From positions 186,001-250,000 of the forward strand of contig NZ_JAHKRR010000004.1 in the NCBI RefSeq assembly GCF_018863395.1: a stretch of 64,000 nucleotides of DNA, given 5' to 3'. Position 1 is the first letter of the stretch; every line of letters starts with the position of its first letter. Made by a program: the position numbers and the translations under genes. The stretch comes from Sinomicrobium weinanense (GTDB taxonomy: Bacteria > Bacteroidota > Bacteroidia > Flavobacteriales > Flavobacteriaceae). Below the pieces are notes generated by a model. It had not been told where the DNA came from, did not search any database, and worked only from the letters and a program-made list of their open reading frames with translations. Positions 37,963 through 47,107 of the stretch are shown piece after piece.

Positions 37963-38053
37963 TTTAAGACGGTTCAATTCATCGTAAATCTCAAATCCGA
38001 AGGGCAAAATAAACAATCTTTATGAGTTCTTTACTATTTATTATTATGGATTG

Positions 38054-38075
38054 TTTAAGTTTATACTTAAATTTG
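38054..38075 (+). promoter_or_regulatory. Promoter of the superoxide dismutase gene with inverted repeat
   Basis: TTTAAGT-TTAT-ACTTAAA (38054-38071) is a perfect 7-bp inverted repeat overlapping a TAAATTTG box (38068-38075) that matches TAnnTTTG. The start codon is about 42 bases further on. The repeat could be an operator; the regulator is unknown. Confidence 0.55.
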
Positions 38076-38116
38076 TTACTTCTCAAGTATTAACTAATAA
38101 ACTAAAATTTAATATC

Positions 38117-38725
38117 ATGGCTTTTGAATTACCAAAATTACCGTATGCTTATGACGCTTTGGAGCCTCATGTTGATGCACGTACAATGGAAATACACTAT
38201 ACAAAACACCATAACGGGTACACTACAAACCTCAACAATGCCATTGCAGGTACTGACCTGGACGGGAAATCCATAGAAGATATCATTACCGGGCTTGATA
38301 TGAACAACGGGGCGGTGAGGAACAATGGTGGAGGCTATTATAACCACAGTCTGTTTTGGGAAGTAATGTCCCCGAATGGAGGCGGTGTACCGGGTGGAGA
38401 GCTGGCTGCTGCAATAGACGAGGCTTTCGGTTCTTTTGATGCTTTTAAGGATGCATTTTCAAAAGCGGCTGCAACCCGTTTCGGTTCAGGATGGGCATGG
38501 CTGTGTGTTCATAAAGGCGGTAAAGTGGAAGTGTGTTCATCAGCCAACCAGGACAATCCCCTGATGCCGGGAATCGGCTGCGGAGGAACCCCTATCCTCG
38601 GACTGGATGTATGGGAGCATGCTTACTACCTGAACTACCAGAACAGAAGGCCGGATTATATCTCCGCTTTCTTTAATGTGATCAACTGGAACAAGGTAGC
38701 GGAACTGTATGCTGCCAATAAATAG
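38117..38725 (+). CDS. Superoxide dismutase, Fe/Mn family
   Basis: A 202-residue enzyme that converts superoxide to oxygen and hydrogen peroxide. The ATG at 38117 ([20 protein letters not shown]) is the classic N-terminus; an in-frame frame extends upstream but adds non-family residues. Metal ligands are the histidine in MEIHYTKHH, the histidine in [11 protein letters not shown], and the aspartate and histidine in [25 protein letters not shown] is also conserved. It has no signal peptide, so it is cytoplasmic. Iron versus manganese use cannot be settled by eye. Terminators follow at 38748 and 38827. Confidence 0.95.
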   Translation: MAFELPKLPYAYDALEPHVDARTMEIHYTKHHNGYTTNLNNAIAGTDLDGKSIEDIITGLDMNNGAVRNNGGGYYNHSLFWEVMSPNGGGVPGGELAAAIDEAFGSFDAFKDAFSKAAATRFGSGWAWLCVHKGGKVEVCSSANQDNPLMPGIGCGGTPILGLDVWEHAYYLNYQNRRPDYISAFFNVINWNKVAELYAANK

Positions 38726-38747
38726 TACTGACAACTCATAAAACATG

Positions 38748-38775
38748 AAGCGGGGTGTTTTACTCCGCTTTTTTT
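38748..38775 (+). terminator. Terminator of the superoxide dismutase gene
   Basis: AAGCGG-GT...AC-CCGCTT stem followed by seven T, 22 bases after the stop codon. Confidence 0.85.
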
Positions 38776-38826
38776 ATGGATATGTTTTTCGGGAAAAGGG
38801 CATTGCGGCACGGATGGTGTGAAAAT

Positions 38827-38857
38827 AAAAAAGGCGGAGTAAAACTCCACCTTTTTT
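38827..38857. terminator. Second symmetric terminator-like hairpin
   Basis: AAAAAAGG-GGAGT / ACTCC-CCTTTTTT stem with a three-base loop. Its loop-side bases repeat part of the preceding terminator (GGAGTAAAAC). With the repeat at 39002 it occupies the 355-base gap 38726-39080, which has no gene. Confidence 0.6.
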
Positions 38858-39001
38858 GCCCCAAATCTTACCATGAACTTAACCTACTTATGCTATGGTG
38901 ACTCAAAAGTATGCCGGGAATTTTTACCCCGGAAATTAATTCGACAAAATGCACATATATCCGATTAAGAGAATGTTATTAAAAAGATATCTTTTGGTAT
39001 C

Positions 39002-39079
39002 CAGTATTTGGTATTCGGTGTTCAGCTGCAGGTATATGAAGAAAAATATCAGCACCGAATACTGAATACCGGAATACTG
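39002..39079. repeat. Palindromic copy of the ACCGAATACTGAATACC repeat
   Basis: CAGTATTTGGTATTCGGTG on the left can pair with CACCGAATACTGAATACC and GGAATACTG on the right, giving a hairpin that ends two bases before the stop codon of the PurF-like gene. The shared string recurs at 34605. Confidence 0.6.
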
Positions 39080-39080
39080 T

Positions 39081-40979
39081 CTAATATGCCCGTTCTTTAT
39101 TGCCTTCGTAGAAATTGATAAATGCACGGTTCACCACCCTGTTGCCCCCGGGGGTAGGGTAGTTCCCTGTAAAGTACCAGTCTCCCAGGTTTTTGGGGCA
39201 GGCCCTGTGCAGGTCTTCTACCGACTGGAAGATGATCTTTACATCGGCATTGATGTCTTCGGTGCAAAGGAGCTCTGATATTTTGGCCGAGATTTCCTCG
39301 TCGGTAAACGGGTCGTAGAGCTGTTGAACCGCATTTTTTACATCCACATCGGCATACCCTGCCTGCTCCTTGCACTGGCGGTAAATTTTTTCTACCGTGT
39401 CATAGGTGCCTCTTTCTTTGTGCAGTTCCAGTGTTGCCCGGAAGGCTACAAGGTCTTCCAGCCTGGCCATGTCGATCCCGTAACAGTCCGGATACCTGAT
39501 CTGAGGGGCCGAAGAAACCACGACAATGCTTTTCGGGTTAAGCCGGTCCATCATCTTGATGATACTTTTTTTCAGGGTAGTTCCCCTTACAATACTGTCG
39601 TCGATGATCACCAGCCTGTCTTCCGGTTTAATAACACCATAGGTAACATCATATACGTGGGCTACGAGATCGTCCCTGCTGCTGTCTTCGGTAATAAAGG
39701 TCCTTAATTTTACATCTTTGATGGCTATTTTTTCCGTGCGGAGCCTCCTGGAAAGTATTTCGGTCAGCCTGTCGTCGGTAAGAGTTTCCTTTTCGTCCAG
39801 GATCTGACGGTTTTTTTCCCTGTTGAGTTCATCCTGCGCGGCCTCTACCAAACCGTAGAAGGAAGTTTCCGCGGTGTTCGGGATATAAGAGAACACGGTG
39901 TTGGCAGTGTCGTGGTCAATGGCGTCCAGGACCTTGGGCATTAACAACCTGCCGAGTTCCTTGCGTTCTTTGTATATTTCGGCATCGCTACCCCTGGAAA
40001 AGTATATCCTCTCGAATGAACAGGCCTTTCGCTCCAGTGGATTCAGTATCTTTTTGTGGGAGATCTGTCCGCCGGCCTTTACGATAACAGCATGGCCGGG
40101 CGATATTTCCTTTACTTCCTCAATAGGTACATTAAATACGGTTTGTATCACCGGGCGCTCGGAAGCGATCACAGCCACTTCTTCATCGTGGTAATAGTAT
40201 GCGGGGCGTATTCCTGCAGGGTCGCGGAGCACAAAGGCATCACCGTGCCCGAGGAGCCCTGCCATGGCATAACCTCCATCCCAGTTCTTGGCCGATTTTT
40301 TCAGTATTTTGGCTACGTTAAGCCTTTCGGCAATGAGGGGAGAGGCCTCCATCTTGCTGTAACCTTCGTTTTTTATTTCCTTGTAGAGCTTGGCTACCGC
40401 ATCGTCCAGAAAATGGCCTATTTTCTCCATGACGGTGATGGTGTCTGCTTTTTCCTTGGGGTGCTGTCCCAGCCGGATGAGGTTGTCGAAAAGCTCGTTG
40501 ACGTTGGTCATGTTAAAGTTTCCTGCTACAATGAGGTTGCGGTGCTTCCAGTTGTTCTGTCTCAGCAGGGGCTGTACGTTCTCTATGCTGTTTTTACCGT
40601 AGGTACCGTAGCGGACGTGCCCCAGGAACAGCTCGCCCAGGTAGGGGATATGCTTTTTCTGAAGCTGCACGTCGTCTTCGTATTCGGGATTTTCCTTTAA
40701 GGTATTGTTTATACGGCTGTTGATCTGGGAAAAGATATCCTGTATGGGTTGCGACTGGTTGGAGCGCGCCCGGCTTATGTACCGTTCTCCCGGGCTTACG
40801 TCCATTTTAATGCTGGCAAAGCCGGCACCGTCCTGTCCCCGGTTGTGCTGTTTTTCCATCATCAGGTACATCTTGTTGACCCCGTAGAATGCACTTCCGT
40901 ATTTTTCCTTGTAGTATTCCAGGGGTTTTAAGAGCCTTATCACGGCTATCCCGCATTCGTGTTTAATAGCGTCGCTCAT
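39081..40979 (-). CDS. Amidophosphoribosyltransferase-like protein (long PurF form)
   Basis: A 632-residue class II glutamine amidotransferase fused to a phosphoribosyltransferase domain, expected to catalyse or resemble the first committed step of purine synthesis. The nucleophile is probably Cys9 (HECGIAVIRL), exposed after removal of a short leader. LGHVRYGTYG and LRDPAGIRPAYYY belong to the glutaminase half. The PRPP-binding loop is LVIIDDSIVRGTTLKKS. It is about 130 residues longer than canonical PurF, so it may be a paralogue typical of Bacteroidota rather than the main PurF. It begins at ATG 40979. The gene for a PfkB kinase lies just upstream on the same strand. Confidence 0.85.
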   Translation of the reverse strand: MSDAIKHECGIAVIRLLKPLEYYKEKYGSAFYGVNKMYLMMEKQHNRGQDGAGFASIKMDVSPGERYISRARSNQSQPIQDIFSQINSRINNTLKENPEYEDDVQLQKKHIPYLGELFLGHVRYGTYGKNSIENVQPLLRQNNWKHRNLIVAGNFNMTNVNELFDNLIRLGQHPKEKADTITVMEKIGHFLDDAVAKLYKEIKNEGYSKMEASPLIAERLNVAKILKKSAKNWDGGYAMAGLLGHGDAFVLRDPAGIRPAYYYHDEEVAVIASERPVIQTVFNVPIEEVKEISPGHAVIVKAGGQISHKKILNPLERKACSFERIYFSRGSDAEIYKERKELGRLLMPKVLDAIDHDTANTVFSYIPNTAETSFYGLVEAAQDELNREKNRQILDEKETLTDDRLTEILSRRLRTEKIAIKDVKLRTFITEDSSRDDLVAHVYDVTYGVIKPEDRLVIIDDSIVRGTTLKKSIIKMMDRLNPKSIVVVSSAPQIRYPDCYGIDMARLEDLVAFRATLELHKERGTYDTVEKIYRQCKEQAGYADVDVKNAVQQLYDPFTDEEISAKISELLCTEDINADVKIIFQSVEDLHRACPKNLGDWYFTGNYPTPGGNRVVNRAFINFYEGNKERAY

Positions 40980-41083
40980 CGGTGTTATGTTTGTATAAAT
41001 TGTTGCCAGTTACCGGTTGCCGGTTGGCCTGTTATTAATTTATTGATCTCCTTCGGTTCCCGAGCGAAGCCGAGGGACTGTAT

Positions 41084-41110
41084 TAAAAAAGCCCCGAAAC
41101 TTCAGGGCGC
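41084..41110 (-). terminator. Terminator after the PfkB kinase gene
   Basis: On the minus strand GCCCTGAA-GT-TTCGGGGC is followed by six T, directly after the stop codon. Confidence 0.75.
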
Positions 41111-41114
41111 TGTG

Positions 41115-42041
41115 TTATGTTAATTCTATTTCAAACTGTGTCAGTTCCTTAAACTGTAACAGCCGTTGGTGTATTTCGCTTTTCGATAGGTTTTCCACGC
41201 GTTCCGTTCCGAATTTCTCCACGCAGAAGGAAGCCAGGTTGGAGCCGTAGATCACCGCGTTTTTCATATTTTCAAAAGAGATGTCCTTTGTGGTTGCGAT
41301 GTAACCGGCAAAACCCCCGGCAAAGGTGTCTCCCGCCCCGGTGGGATCGAAAACCTCTTCCAGTGGCAATGCAGGGGCAAAGAACACATTGTCTCCGTGA
41401 AACAGCAGTGCACCGTGCTCTCCTTTTTTAATGACCACAAATTTCGGGCCCATCTCGTTTATTTTCTTTGCTGCTTTTACCAGCGAATATTCCTTGGTAA
41501 GCTGGCGGGCTTCTTCGTCGTTGATGGTAATGACATCTACTTTAGATATGACCTGTATGAGCTCGTCCCAGGTGTTGTCCATCCAGAAATTCATGGTGTC
41601 CAGTATAATGAGTTGCGGCTTTTTGGCCATCTGGTCTATAACGCTCAGTTGTGTGCCGGGGTGCAGGTTGCCCAGCATCACCACATCGGCATCCTTGTAA
41701 TCTTCCGGGACAACGGGATTGAAGTCTCCGAGGACATTGAGTTGTGTCTCAATAGTGTCTCTCGAATTAAGGTCGTTGTGGTATTTGCCACTCCAGAAAA
41801 AGGTTTTGCCTCCTTTTACAATCTCAATGGCTGAGGTGTCTATGTTTTTACTTTCTAATAAAGATAGATAGTTTTTCGGGAAATCTTCGCCAACAACAGA
41901 AACTATGGCAATCTCTATGTCAAATTGGGAAGCGGCCAGGCCGATGTATGGGGCAGCGCCACCGAGAATTTTATCTGTTTTACCAAACGGGGTTTCGATA
42001 GCATCAAAAGCCATACTACCCACCGCTAACAGTTTGCCCAT
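41115..42041 (-). CDS. PfkB family carbohydrate/nucleoside kinase
   Basis: A 308-residue ribokinase-fold kinase that phosphorylates a sugar or nucleoside with ATP. The N-terminal GGAAPYIGLAASQF and the C-terminal signature with catalytic aspartate (VFDPTGAGDTFAGGFAGY) are clear. ITINDEEARQL is the usual mid-region motif. The substrate is not determinable; its neighbours (PurF-like, PurN) allow, but do not prove, a nucleoside role. It starts at ATG 42041 and has no signal peptide. Confidence 0.9.
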   Translation of the reverse strand: MGKLLAVGSMAFDAIETPFGKTDKILGGAAPYIGLAASQFDIEIAIVSVVGEDFPKNYLSLLESKNIDTSAIEIVKGGKTFFWSGKYHNDLNSRDTIETQLNVLGDFNPVVPEDYKDADVVMLGNLHPGTQLSVIDQMAKKPQLIILDTMNFWMDNTWDELIQVISKVDVITINDEEARQLTKEYSLVKAAKKINEMGPKFVVIKKGEHGALLFHGDNVFFAPALPLEEVFDPTGAGDTFAGGFAGYIATTKDISFENMKNAVIYGSNLASFCVEKFGTERVENLSKSEIHQRLLQFKELTQFEIELT

Positions 42042-42188
42042 GCTGAATTTTTTTGCAAACTTACGTAAATTTATTTCTTTCCGGAAACGGGGTATATTTT
42101 TATTGGGTTCGATAAAATCGCCTCCTGCCGGAATTTACCGTCAGGGTCTTGCCTGCCGGAAAATAAAGAAATGGGGTAGCGCGTTTGG

Positions 42189-42797
42189 TTATTCCGCAAC
42201 AGGTTGTTTTAAAAGTTGTTTTAGTTCCAGAAAGGTGTGGTAAGGTGCTTTTACCAACAAGGCATTTACGATCCAGGCAGGAATACTGCCTTCCAGGTCC
42301 CCGTAAAGCTGTTGTGTGATCTCTACTTTGTTTCCCCTGGGTTTTAACAGCCAGTGCCCTTTGAAATGGGTTATCCTGATCGTTTCCTTGTGTTCCGGAA
42401 TGGTATAGGTTTTTTCAGGGTTGAGCTCTATGCGGACAGTGCTGTCTTTTGCATGGGTGATCTTTACCCTGGAGAGGTGGTCCCTGTTTTTAAACGGCCA
42501 GGGAAGTTCGTTCTTTATCCAGAAGACAAATTCCTGGTCTGAGATTTTCTTTATGATCCTGCTTGCCGAGGTCCTGTAACTCCATTTCCAGAGGTTGTCG
42601 CCATCCTTAAGGACATCGAGGACATTTAGCAGGTCTGTTTCTATCATGGTGACCGCCCTGTATTCGTTTATTTTTGAAGTGTCTACAGACCGGGTATAGA
42701 CCTTGATGCCGTTCTTGTCTTTTTTGAGCTCCCATTCCTGGGAGATGGCTTTTGTTGCAAAGAGCAGGGTCAGTAATGTTAAAAAGAGTTGTTTCAC
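42189..42797 (-). CDS. START domain lipid-binding-like exported protein
   Basis: A 202-residue protein with a signal peptide (MKQLFLTLLTLLFATKAISQ) followed by a START/polyketide-cyclase-like fold (WELKKDKNGIKVYTRSVD ... ELPWPFKNRDHLSRV ... WLLKPRGNKVEITQQLYGDL ... IPAWIVNALLVKAPYHTF). Members bind lipids or hydrophobic ligands; the bacterial role is unclear. It lies 21 bases downstream of rnhA on the same strand and may be co-transcribed. Confidence 0.85.
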   Translation of the reverse strand: MKQLFLTLLTLLFATKAISQEWELKKDKNGIKVYTRSVDTSKINEYRAVTMIETDLLNVLDVLKDGDNLWKWSYRTSASRIIKKISDQEFVFWIKNELPWPFKNRDHLSRVKITHAKDSTVRIELNPEKTYTIPEHKETIRITHFKGHWLLKPRGNKVEITQQLYGDLEGSIPAWIVNALLVKAPYHTFLELKQLLKQPVAE

Positions 42798-42818
42798 GTA
42801 TATAGTCTCTCAATCGGA

Positions 42819-43286
42819 TCATGAATTTTCAAAACCGTAATCTGTGGCGAGGTTCCCTTTTTTAGAGGCCTCTACCGCCAGAAAGTCGCAACGCTCGTTC
42901 TGGGGGTGGTTGTTGTGCCCTTTTATCCAGTGGAAACTTACACGGTGCCTGCGGTATTCTTTCAGGAATTCTGTCCAGAGGTCGGCATTTTTCTTTCCTT
43001 TAAAATAATTGCGTTCCCAATTGAATACCCATTTCTTTTCCACGGCATCCGCTACGTATTTAGAGTCGGTGAACACTTTTACGTGGGTGCCGGGATGTTT
43101 CAGCTTTTTCAATGCCACGATAACCGCCAGGAGTTCCATACGGTTATTGGTGGTGTGTTTAAAACCCTGGGAAAATTCCTTTACATACTTTTTTCCTACC
43201 CATTCCATGACAATGCCGAACCCCCCGGGCCCCGGATTTCCGCGGGCAGCGCCATCGGTGTATATATGTACGTCAAAATTGTTCAT
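42819..43286 (-). CDS. rnhA: Ribonuclease HI
   Basis: A 155-residue endonuclease that cuts the RNA strand of RNA-DNA hybrids. The four acidic residues of the active site are in VHIYTDGAARGNPGPGG (Asp), NNRMELLAVI (Glu), KVFTDSKYV (Asp) and NERCDFLAVEA (Asp). FHWIKGHNNHPQNERCD carries the conserved histidine. Normal length. It begins at ATG 43286. The 143-base gap to purN contains only short repeat fragments. Confidence 0.95.
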   Translation of the reverse strand: MNNFDVHIYTDGAARGNPGPGGFGIVMEWVGKKYVKEFSQGFKHTTNNRMELLAVIVALKKLKHPGTHVKVFTDSKYVADAVEKKWVFNWERNYFKGKKNADLWTEFLKEYRRHRVSFHWIKGHNNHPQNERCDFLAVEASKKGNLATDYGFENS

Positions 43287-43429
43287 GGGTAAAAAATTGT
43301 TTATGGTTTGTTTTTTGTTGCCGGTTGCCAGTTGCGGGTTTGTTCGAGGTTTCTGTCGGTTCCTGAGCGGACTTTACGATTGGAACTTCCCCTCTTGTCA
43401 CCTCATCTCTCCATCACCTCGTCTCCTTG

Positions 43430-44002
43430 TCACTCCGCCTCCTCAAGCAATTTCCCGATCACTTTCGGGAAATGCTCGTATTCCAGTTCGTGTACTTTCC
43501 GGGCTACGTCTTCGGGGGAGTCAGATGGTGAGATCGCCCTTGCAGCCTGGAAGATCACAGCACCTTCGTCATAATTTTCATTGACATAGTGTATGGTGAT
43601 ACCACTTTCCTTTTCCCTGTTCTCTACCACAGCCTGGTGTACACGTATGCCATACATACCCTTGCCGCCGTATTTGGGAAGCAGTGCCGGGTGTATATTG
43701 ATGACCTTCCCGGGGAAGACGTCGAGTATGCTTTGCGGAAACTTCCAAAGAAAACCGGCCAGGACAATGAGGTCCGGGTCGATGGTTTTCAGTAGATCGA
43801 GGACCACGGAAGAACCATACAGGGCCGTTTTGTTGAAATAAATGGCATTGATCTTATGCCTGTCTGCCCTGTCGAGTACCCCGGCATTTCTCTTGTTGGA
43901 GAGGATCAGGGATACATTTACGTTACTGTTGCCCTCAAAATAACGGACGATGTTCTCGGCATTGGTGCCGGATCCGGAAGCGAATATGACAATGTTTTTC
44001 AC
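43430..44002 (-). CDS. purN: Phosphoribosylglycinamide formyltransferase
   Basis: A 190-residue enzyme that uses 10-formyl-tetrahydrofolate to formylate GAR in purine synthesis. Visible are the phosphate-binding start IVIFASGSGTNAENIV, the catalytic region INIHPALLPKYGGKGMYG (His, with Asn just before) and SGITIHYVNENYDEGAVIFQ (Asp). It is the normal length. It is divergent from acpP, with 257 bases between them. Confidence 0.95.
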   Translation of the reverse strand: MKNIVIFASGSGTNAENIVRYFEGNSNVNVSLILSNKRNAGVLDRADRHKINAIYFNKTALYGSSVVLDLLKTIDPDLIVLAGFLWKFPQSILDVFPGKVINIHPALLPKYGGKGMYGIRVHQAVVENREKESGITIHYVNENYDEGAVIFQAARAISPSDSPEDVARKVHELEYEHFPKVIGKLLEEAE

Positions 44003-44200
44003 CAGTGTAAATTTTTGATCGGGCGGCAGAACAGCGGTGAGGAGGGTTTCCTTTCGCGTTCTGATATCGCCCTTATACCTTGTGTTTAAAGGCTTGTTTG
44101 CTGTGGCAAAAGAAAGAATAATTATTAAGAATTAGAAATCAAAAGTAAATAGCGTATCTTATTTTTTAGTAAATTACAGCCACATTTTGGAACTTAGATG

Positions 44201-44229
44201 TTGTTTTCAACCAAAGTTTTTTATTTTTG
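44201..44229 (+). promoter_or_regulatory. Promoter of acpP
   Basis: TTG at 44201-44203 and TATTTTTG at 44222-44229 match the Bacteroidota -33 (TTTG/TTG) and -7 (TAnnTTTG) elements with spacing of about 18 bases. The start codon is 30 bases after the -7 box. Confidence 0.7.
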
Positions 44230-44259
44230 CCAACAATTTAAATTTAAAAACTAAAGATT

Positions 44260-44493
44260 ATGTCAGACATTGCATCAAGAGTAAAAGCGATTATCGTAGA
44301 CAAATTAGGTGTGGACGAAAATGAGGTTGTACCTGAGGCCAGCTTCACTAACGATCTCGGCGCAGACTCCTTAGACACTGTGGAATTGATCATGGAGTTC
44401 GAAAAAGAATTCGATATCCAGATCCCTGATGACCAGGCCGAAAATATCGCTACGGTAGAGCAGGCAATAAAATATATCGAAGAAGCAAAATAA
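44260..44493 (+). CDS. acpP: Acyl carrier protein
   Basis: A 77-residue acidic carrier that holds growing fatty acids on a 4'-phosphopantetheine arm attached to Ser37 in [19 protein letters not shown]. Helices I-IV and the [12 protein letters not shown] segment are typical. It begins at ATG 44260. It is followed by a terminator and a 450-base gap before fabF, although in relatives the two usually touch. Confidence 0.97.
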   Translation: MSDIASRVKAIIVDKLGVDENEVVPEASFTNDLGADSLDTVELIMEFEKEFDIQIPDDQAENIATVEQAIKYIEEAK

Positions 44494-44522
44494 GGAAGAA
44501 TATTATATGCAATGAGTACAGA

Positions 44523-44558
44523 TAGAATGCTTAACTTTGGTTAGGCATTCTATTTTGT
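44523..44558 (+). terminator. Terminator after acpP
   Basis: TAGAATGC (44523-44530) pairs with GCATTCTA (44545-44552), with TTAAC/GTTAG extending the stem, followed by TTTTG. Probably partial, so that acpP is made in excess of fabF. Confidence 0.65.
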
Positions 44559-45011
44559 ACAAAAATTGTATTAGATTATCTACTCGTATTCGGGCTATGT
44601 CTGATGGACCCGGGCTGAAGAACAGACAAGGTACAGGGGGTAGTGGTTATAAACATTCCTTTTATCCTTGTACGTTCGAGCAAAATATTTTGCAAGGTTG
44701 AAAAAGTTTACCTCCCCCTTAGATTGTAATTCATAATCCATATATTGCATACCGAAAAGCAATCGGGAACGGGGATGGATAAGACAGCCGCCCCCAGGAC
44801 GGGGTCAGGTCATACCGGAAAAGACCAACGGTACATTTGACGACTGAGGGATTTGCGGTGCGTATCATAAAATATAGTTTGGACTAAATTTATTCGAATG
44901 AAATGCCCGTAACCGATTTTTCGGATACAGACCGATATAATCACAAGGCATTACATCTGACCGTTGAGAAACACCTGTATTGAGTCAGGTCAAAATAATA
45001 AATACTAACAG
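44559..45011. other. Noncoding gap of about 450 bases between acpP and fabF
   Basis: No open frame of note and no recognised RNA. It must hold the fabF promoter; a TATAGTTTGG at about 44873 is a weak candidate. The sequence is not AT-rich like other promoter gaps and includes a CAGGACGGGGTCAGGTCAT stretch; AGTCAGGTCAA reappears just before fabF. It may be a remnant of an inserted element. Confidence 0.4.
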
Positions 45012-46262
45012 ATGAAACTAAAGCGAGTTGTTGTCACAGGATTAGGAGCTTTAACACCAATAGGCAATACTGTGCAGGAATATTGGGAAGGCTTGAAAAA
45101 CGGCGTGAGCGGTGCAGCTCCCATAACTCATTTTGACGCTTCTAAGTTCAAAACACAATTTGCTTGTGAGGTTAAGGGTTTTAACGTCACCGACTTTATA
45201 GACCGTAAAGAGGCCAGAAGACTGGATAAGTTTTCTCAGTATGCCATGGTGGCTTCGGACGAGGCTATTGCCGATTCCGGGATTGAACTGGACAAGATCA
45301 ACAAAGAAAGAGTAGGTGTTGTCTGGGGAGCCGGTATCGGCGGACTGGAAACGTTCCAGGAAGAAGTGCTCAATTACGGCAGGGGAGACGGAACTCCGAG
45401 GTTTAATCCTTTCTTTATTCCGAAAATGATAGCGGATATGGCGCCGGGGCTTATTTCCATAAAGCACGGTTTTATGGGGCCTAACTACACTACGGTGTCG
45501 GCTTGTGCCTCTTCGGCCAACGCCATGATAGACGCCCTGAATTACATCCGCCTCGGCCATGCCGATGTCATTGTTTCCGGAGGATCGGAAGCTGCGGTGG
45601 CGGCGGCGGGAATGGGAGGTTTTAACGCCATGCACGCACTTTCTACCAGGAATGACGATCCGAAAACCGCCTCGAGGCCGTTCGATAAGAACCGGGACGG
45701 TTTTGTGCTCGGCGAAGGAGCCGGAGCGCTCATTCTGGAAGAATATGAACACGCAAAGGCACGTGGAGCAAGAATTTATGCAGAACTGATGGGCGGAGGA
45801 CTCTCTGCCGATGCATATCACATGACCGCACCTCACCCGGAAGGGACAGGTGTTAAGGCGGTAATGCGAAACTGTCTGGAGAATGCCGGGTTAAAGCCCG
45901 AAGACGTAGATGCAATAAATACGCACGGTACGTCCACTCCGCTTGGTGACGTGGCAGAACTCAAAGCGATCACCGAAGTGTTTGGAGAACATGCAAAAAA
46001 CATTAACATAAATTCCACCAAGTCCATGACCGGGCACTTATTGGGGGCTGCGGGGGCCATAGAGGCCATAGCTTCCATACTTGCCATACAGCACGGCCTG
46101 GTGCCGCCAACCATAAACCACAGTACTGCGGATGAAAAGATCTCGCCAGAACTGAACCTTACCCTCAACAAAGCACAGGAGAGGGATATCAAAGTGGCCA
46201 TGAGCAACACTTTTGGTTTTGGCGGACACAATGCATGTGTGGTGTTTAAAAAACTGGATTAG
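45012..46262 (+). CDS. fabF: Beta-ketoacyl-ACP synthase II
   Basis: A 416-residue condensing enzyme that elongates acyl-ACP with malonyl-ACP. The Cys-His-His triad is visible: Cys165 in TTVSACASSANAM, His in NTHGTSTPLGDVAE and His in STKSMTGHLLGAAGAIE. The C-terminal glycine-rich SNTFGFGGHNACVVF is present. It begins at ATG 45012. The rnc gene follows after 16 bases, so the two are co-transcribed. Confidence 0.97.
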   Translation: MKLKRVVVTGLGALTPIGNTVQEYWEGLKNGVSGAAPITHFDASKFKTQFACEVKGFNVTDFIDRKEARRLDKFSQYAMVASDEAIADSGIELDKINKERVGVVWGAGIGGLETFQEEVLNYGRGDGTPRFNPFFIPKMIADMAPGLISIKHGFMGPNYTTVSACASSANAMIDALNYIRLGHADVIVSGGSEAAVAAAGMGGFNAMHALSTRNDDPKTASRPFDKNRDGFVLGEGAGALILEEYEHAKARGARIYAELMGGGLSADAYHMTAPHPEGTGVKAVMRNCLENAGLKPEDVDAINTHGTSTPLGDVAELKAITEVFGEHAKNININSTKSMTGHLLGAAGAIEAIASILAIQHGLVPPTINHSTADEKISPELNLTLNKAQERDIKVAMSNTFGFGGHNACVVFKKLD

Positions 46263-46278
46263 TAGAGACCGGTATTGA

Positions 46279-47010
46279 ATGAAACTCGTTCAAAACATAT
46301 TAAATTCCCGCTCAGATAACGACGGGAATTTTTTTTTAGCATTGAAAAAGATCCTGGGATTTACACCTAAGGACCTGGATACGTACAGGAAAGCCTTTAC
46401 CCATCGTTCTGCCAATAAAAAAGACAGTAAGGGCAATCCGCTCAATTACGAACGACTCGAGTTTTTGGGCGATACCATGCTGAGTACCATTATTTCTTAT
46501 CACCTGTTCAAGGAAGTACCTTCGGGAGACGAAGGTTATCTTACCAAAATGAGGTCTAAGGTGGTTAGCAGGGAGCACCTTAACGAACTGGGAAAAGACC
46601 TGAACCTCATTGCGCATATAGACTCAAAGATATCCAAAGACAGTTTCGGTGAAAATGTGCACGGAAACCTTTTCGAAGCCCTCCTGGGGGCCATTTACCT
46701 GGACCGGGGCTATAAATACTGTGAAAAATTTGTCGGTCGGAGAGTCATAGAGCCTTATGTAGACATAGAAAGGCTCGAAGGTAAGATTATAAGCTATAAG
46801 AGTTATGTGATCGAATGGTGCCAGAAAGAAAAAAGAACATTCCGGTACGAGGTTTATGAAGACAGCGGCAATGAAGCCATTAAACATTTCTCGGTAAAAC
46901 TGTTCATAGACGGGAAAGTGGTCTCCAAGGGCAGGGCCACATCCAAGAAGAAAGCCGAAGAACAGGCCTCCAAAAGAGCCTATTACGCTTTCCAGGATAA
47001 AATGCAGTAA
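46279..47010 (+). CDS. rnc: Ribonuclease III
   Basis: A 243-residue double-strand-specific RNase that matures rRNA and other structured RNA. The signature NYERLEFLGDTMLSTII carries catalytic residues; a second acidic motif is VHGNLFEALLGAIYLD. The C-terminal dsRNA-binding domain ends GRATSKKKAEEQASKRAYYAF. It begins at ATG 46279 close behind fabF. Confidence 0.96.
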   Translation: MKLVQNILNSRSDNDGNFFLALKKILGFTPKDLDTYRKAFTHRSANKKDSKGNPLNYERLEFLGDTMLSTIISYHLFKEVPSGDEGYLTKMRSKVVSREHLNELGKDLNLIAHIDSKISKDSFGENVHGNLFEALLGAIYLDRGYKYCEKFVGRRVIEPYVDIERLEGKIISYKSYVIEWCQKEKRTFRYEVYEDSGNEAIKHFSVKLFIDGKVVSKGRATSKKKAEEQASKRAYYAFQDKMQ

Positions 47011-47107
47011 ACGAAATCGTTTTCGGTCTTTAAATTATGATTAAACCTCTGGTTATTGTTGTTTAGTCTGCCGTAGTATTATATATTTACACTTCCATGT
47101 AATCTAT

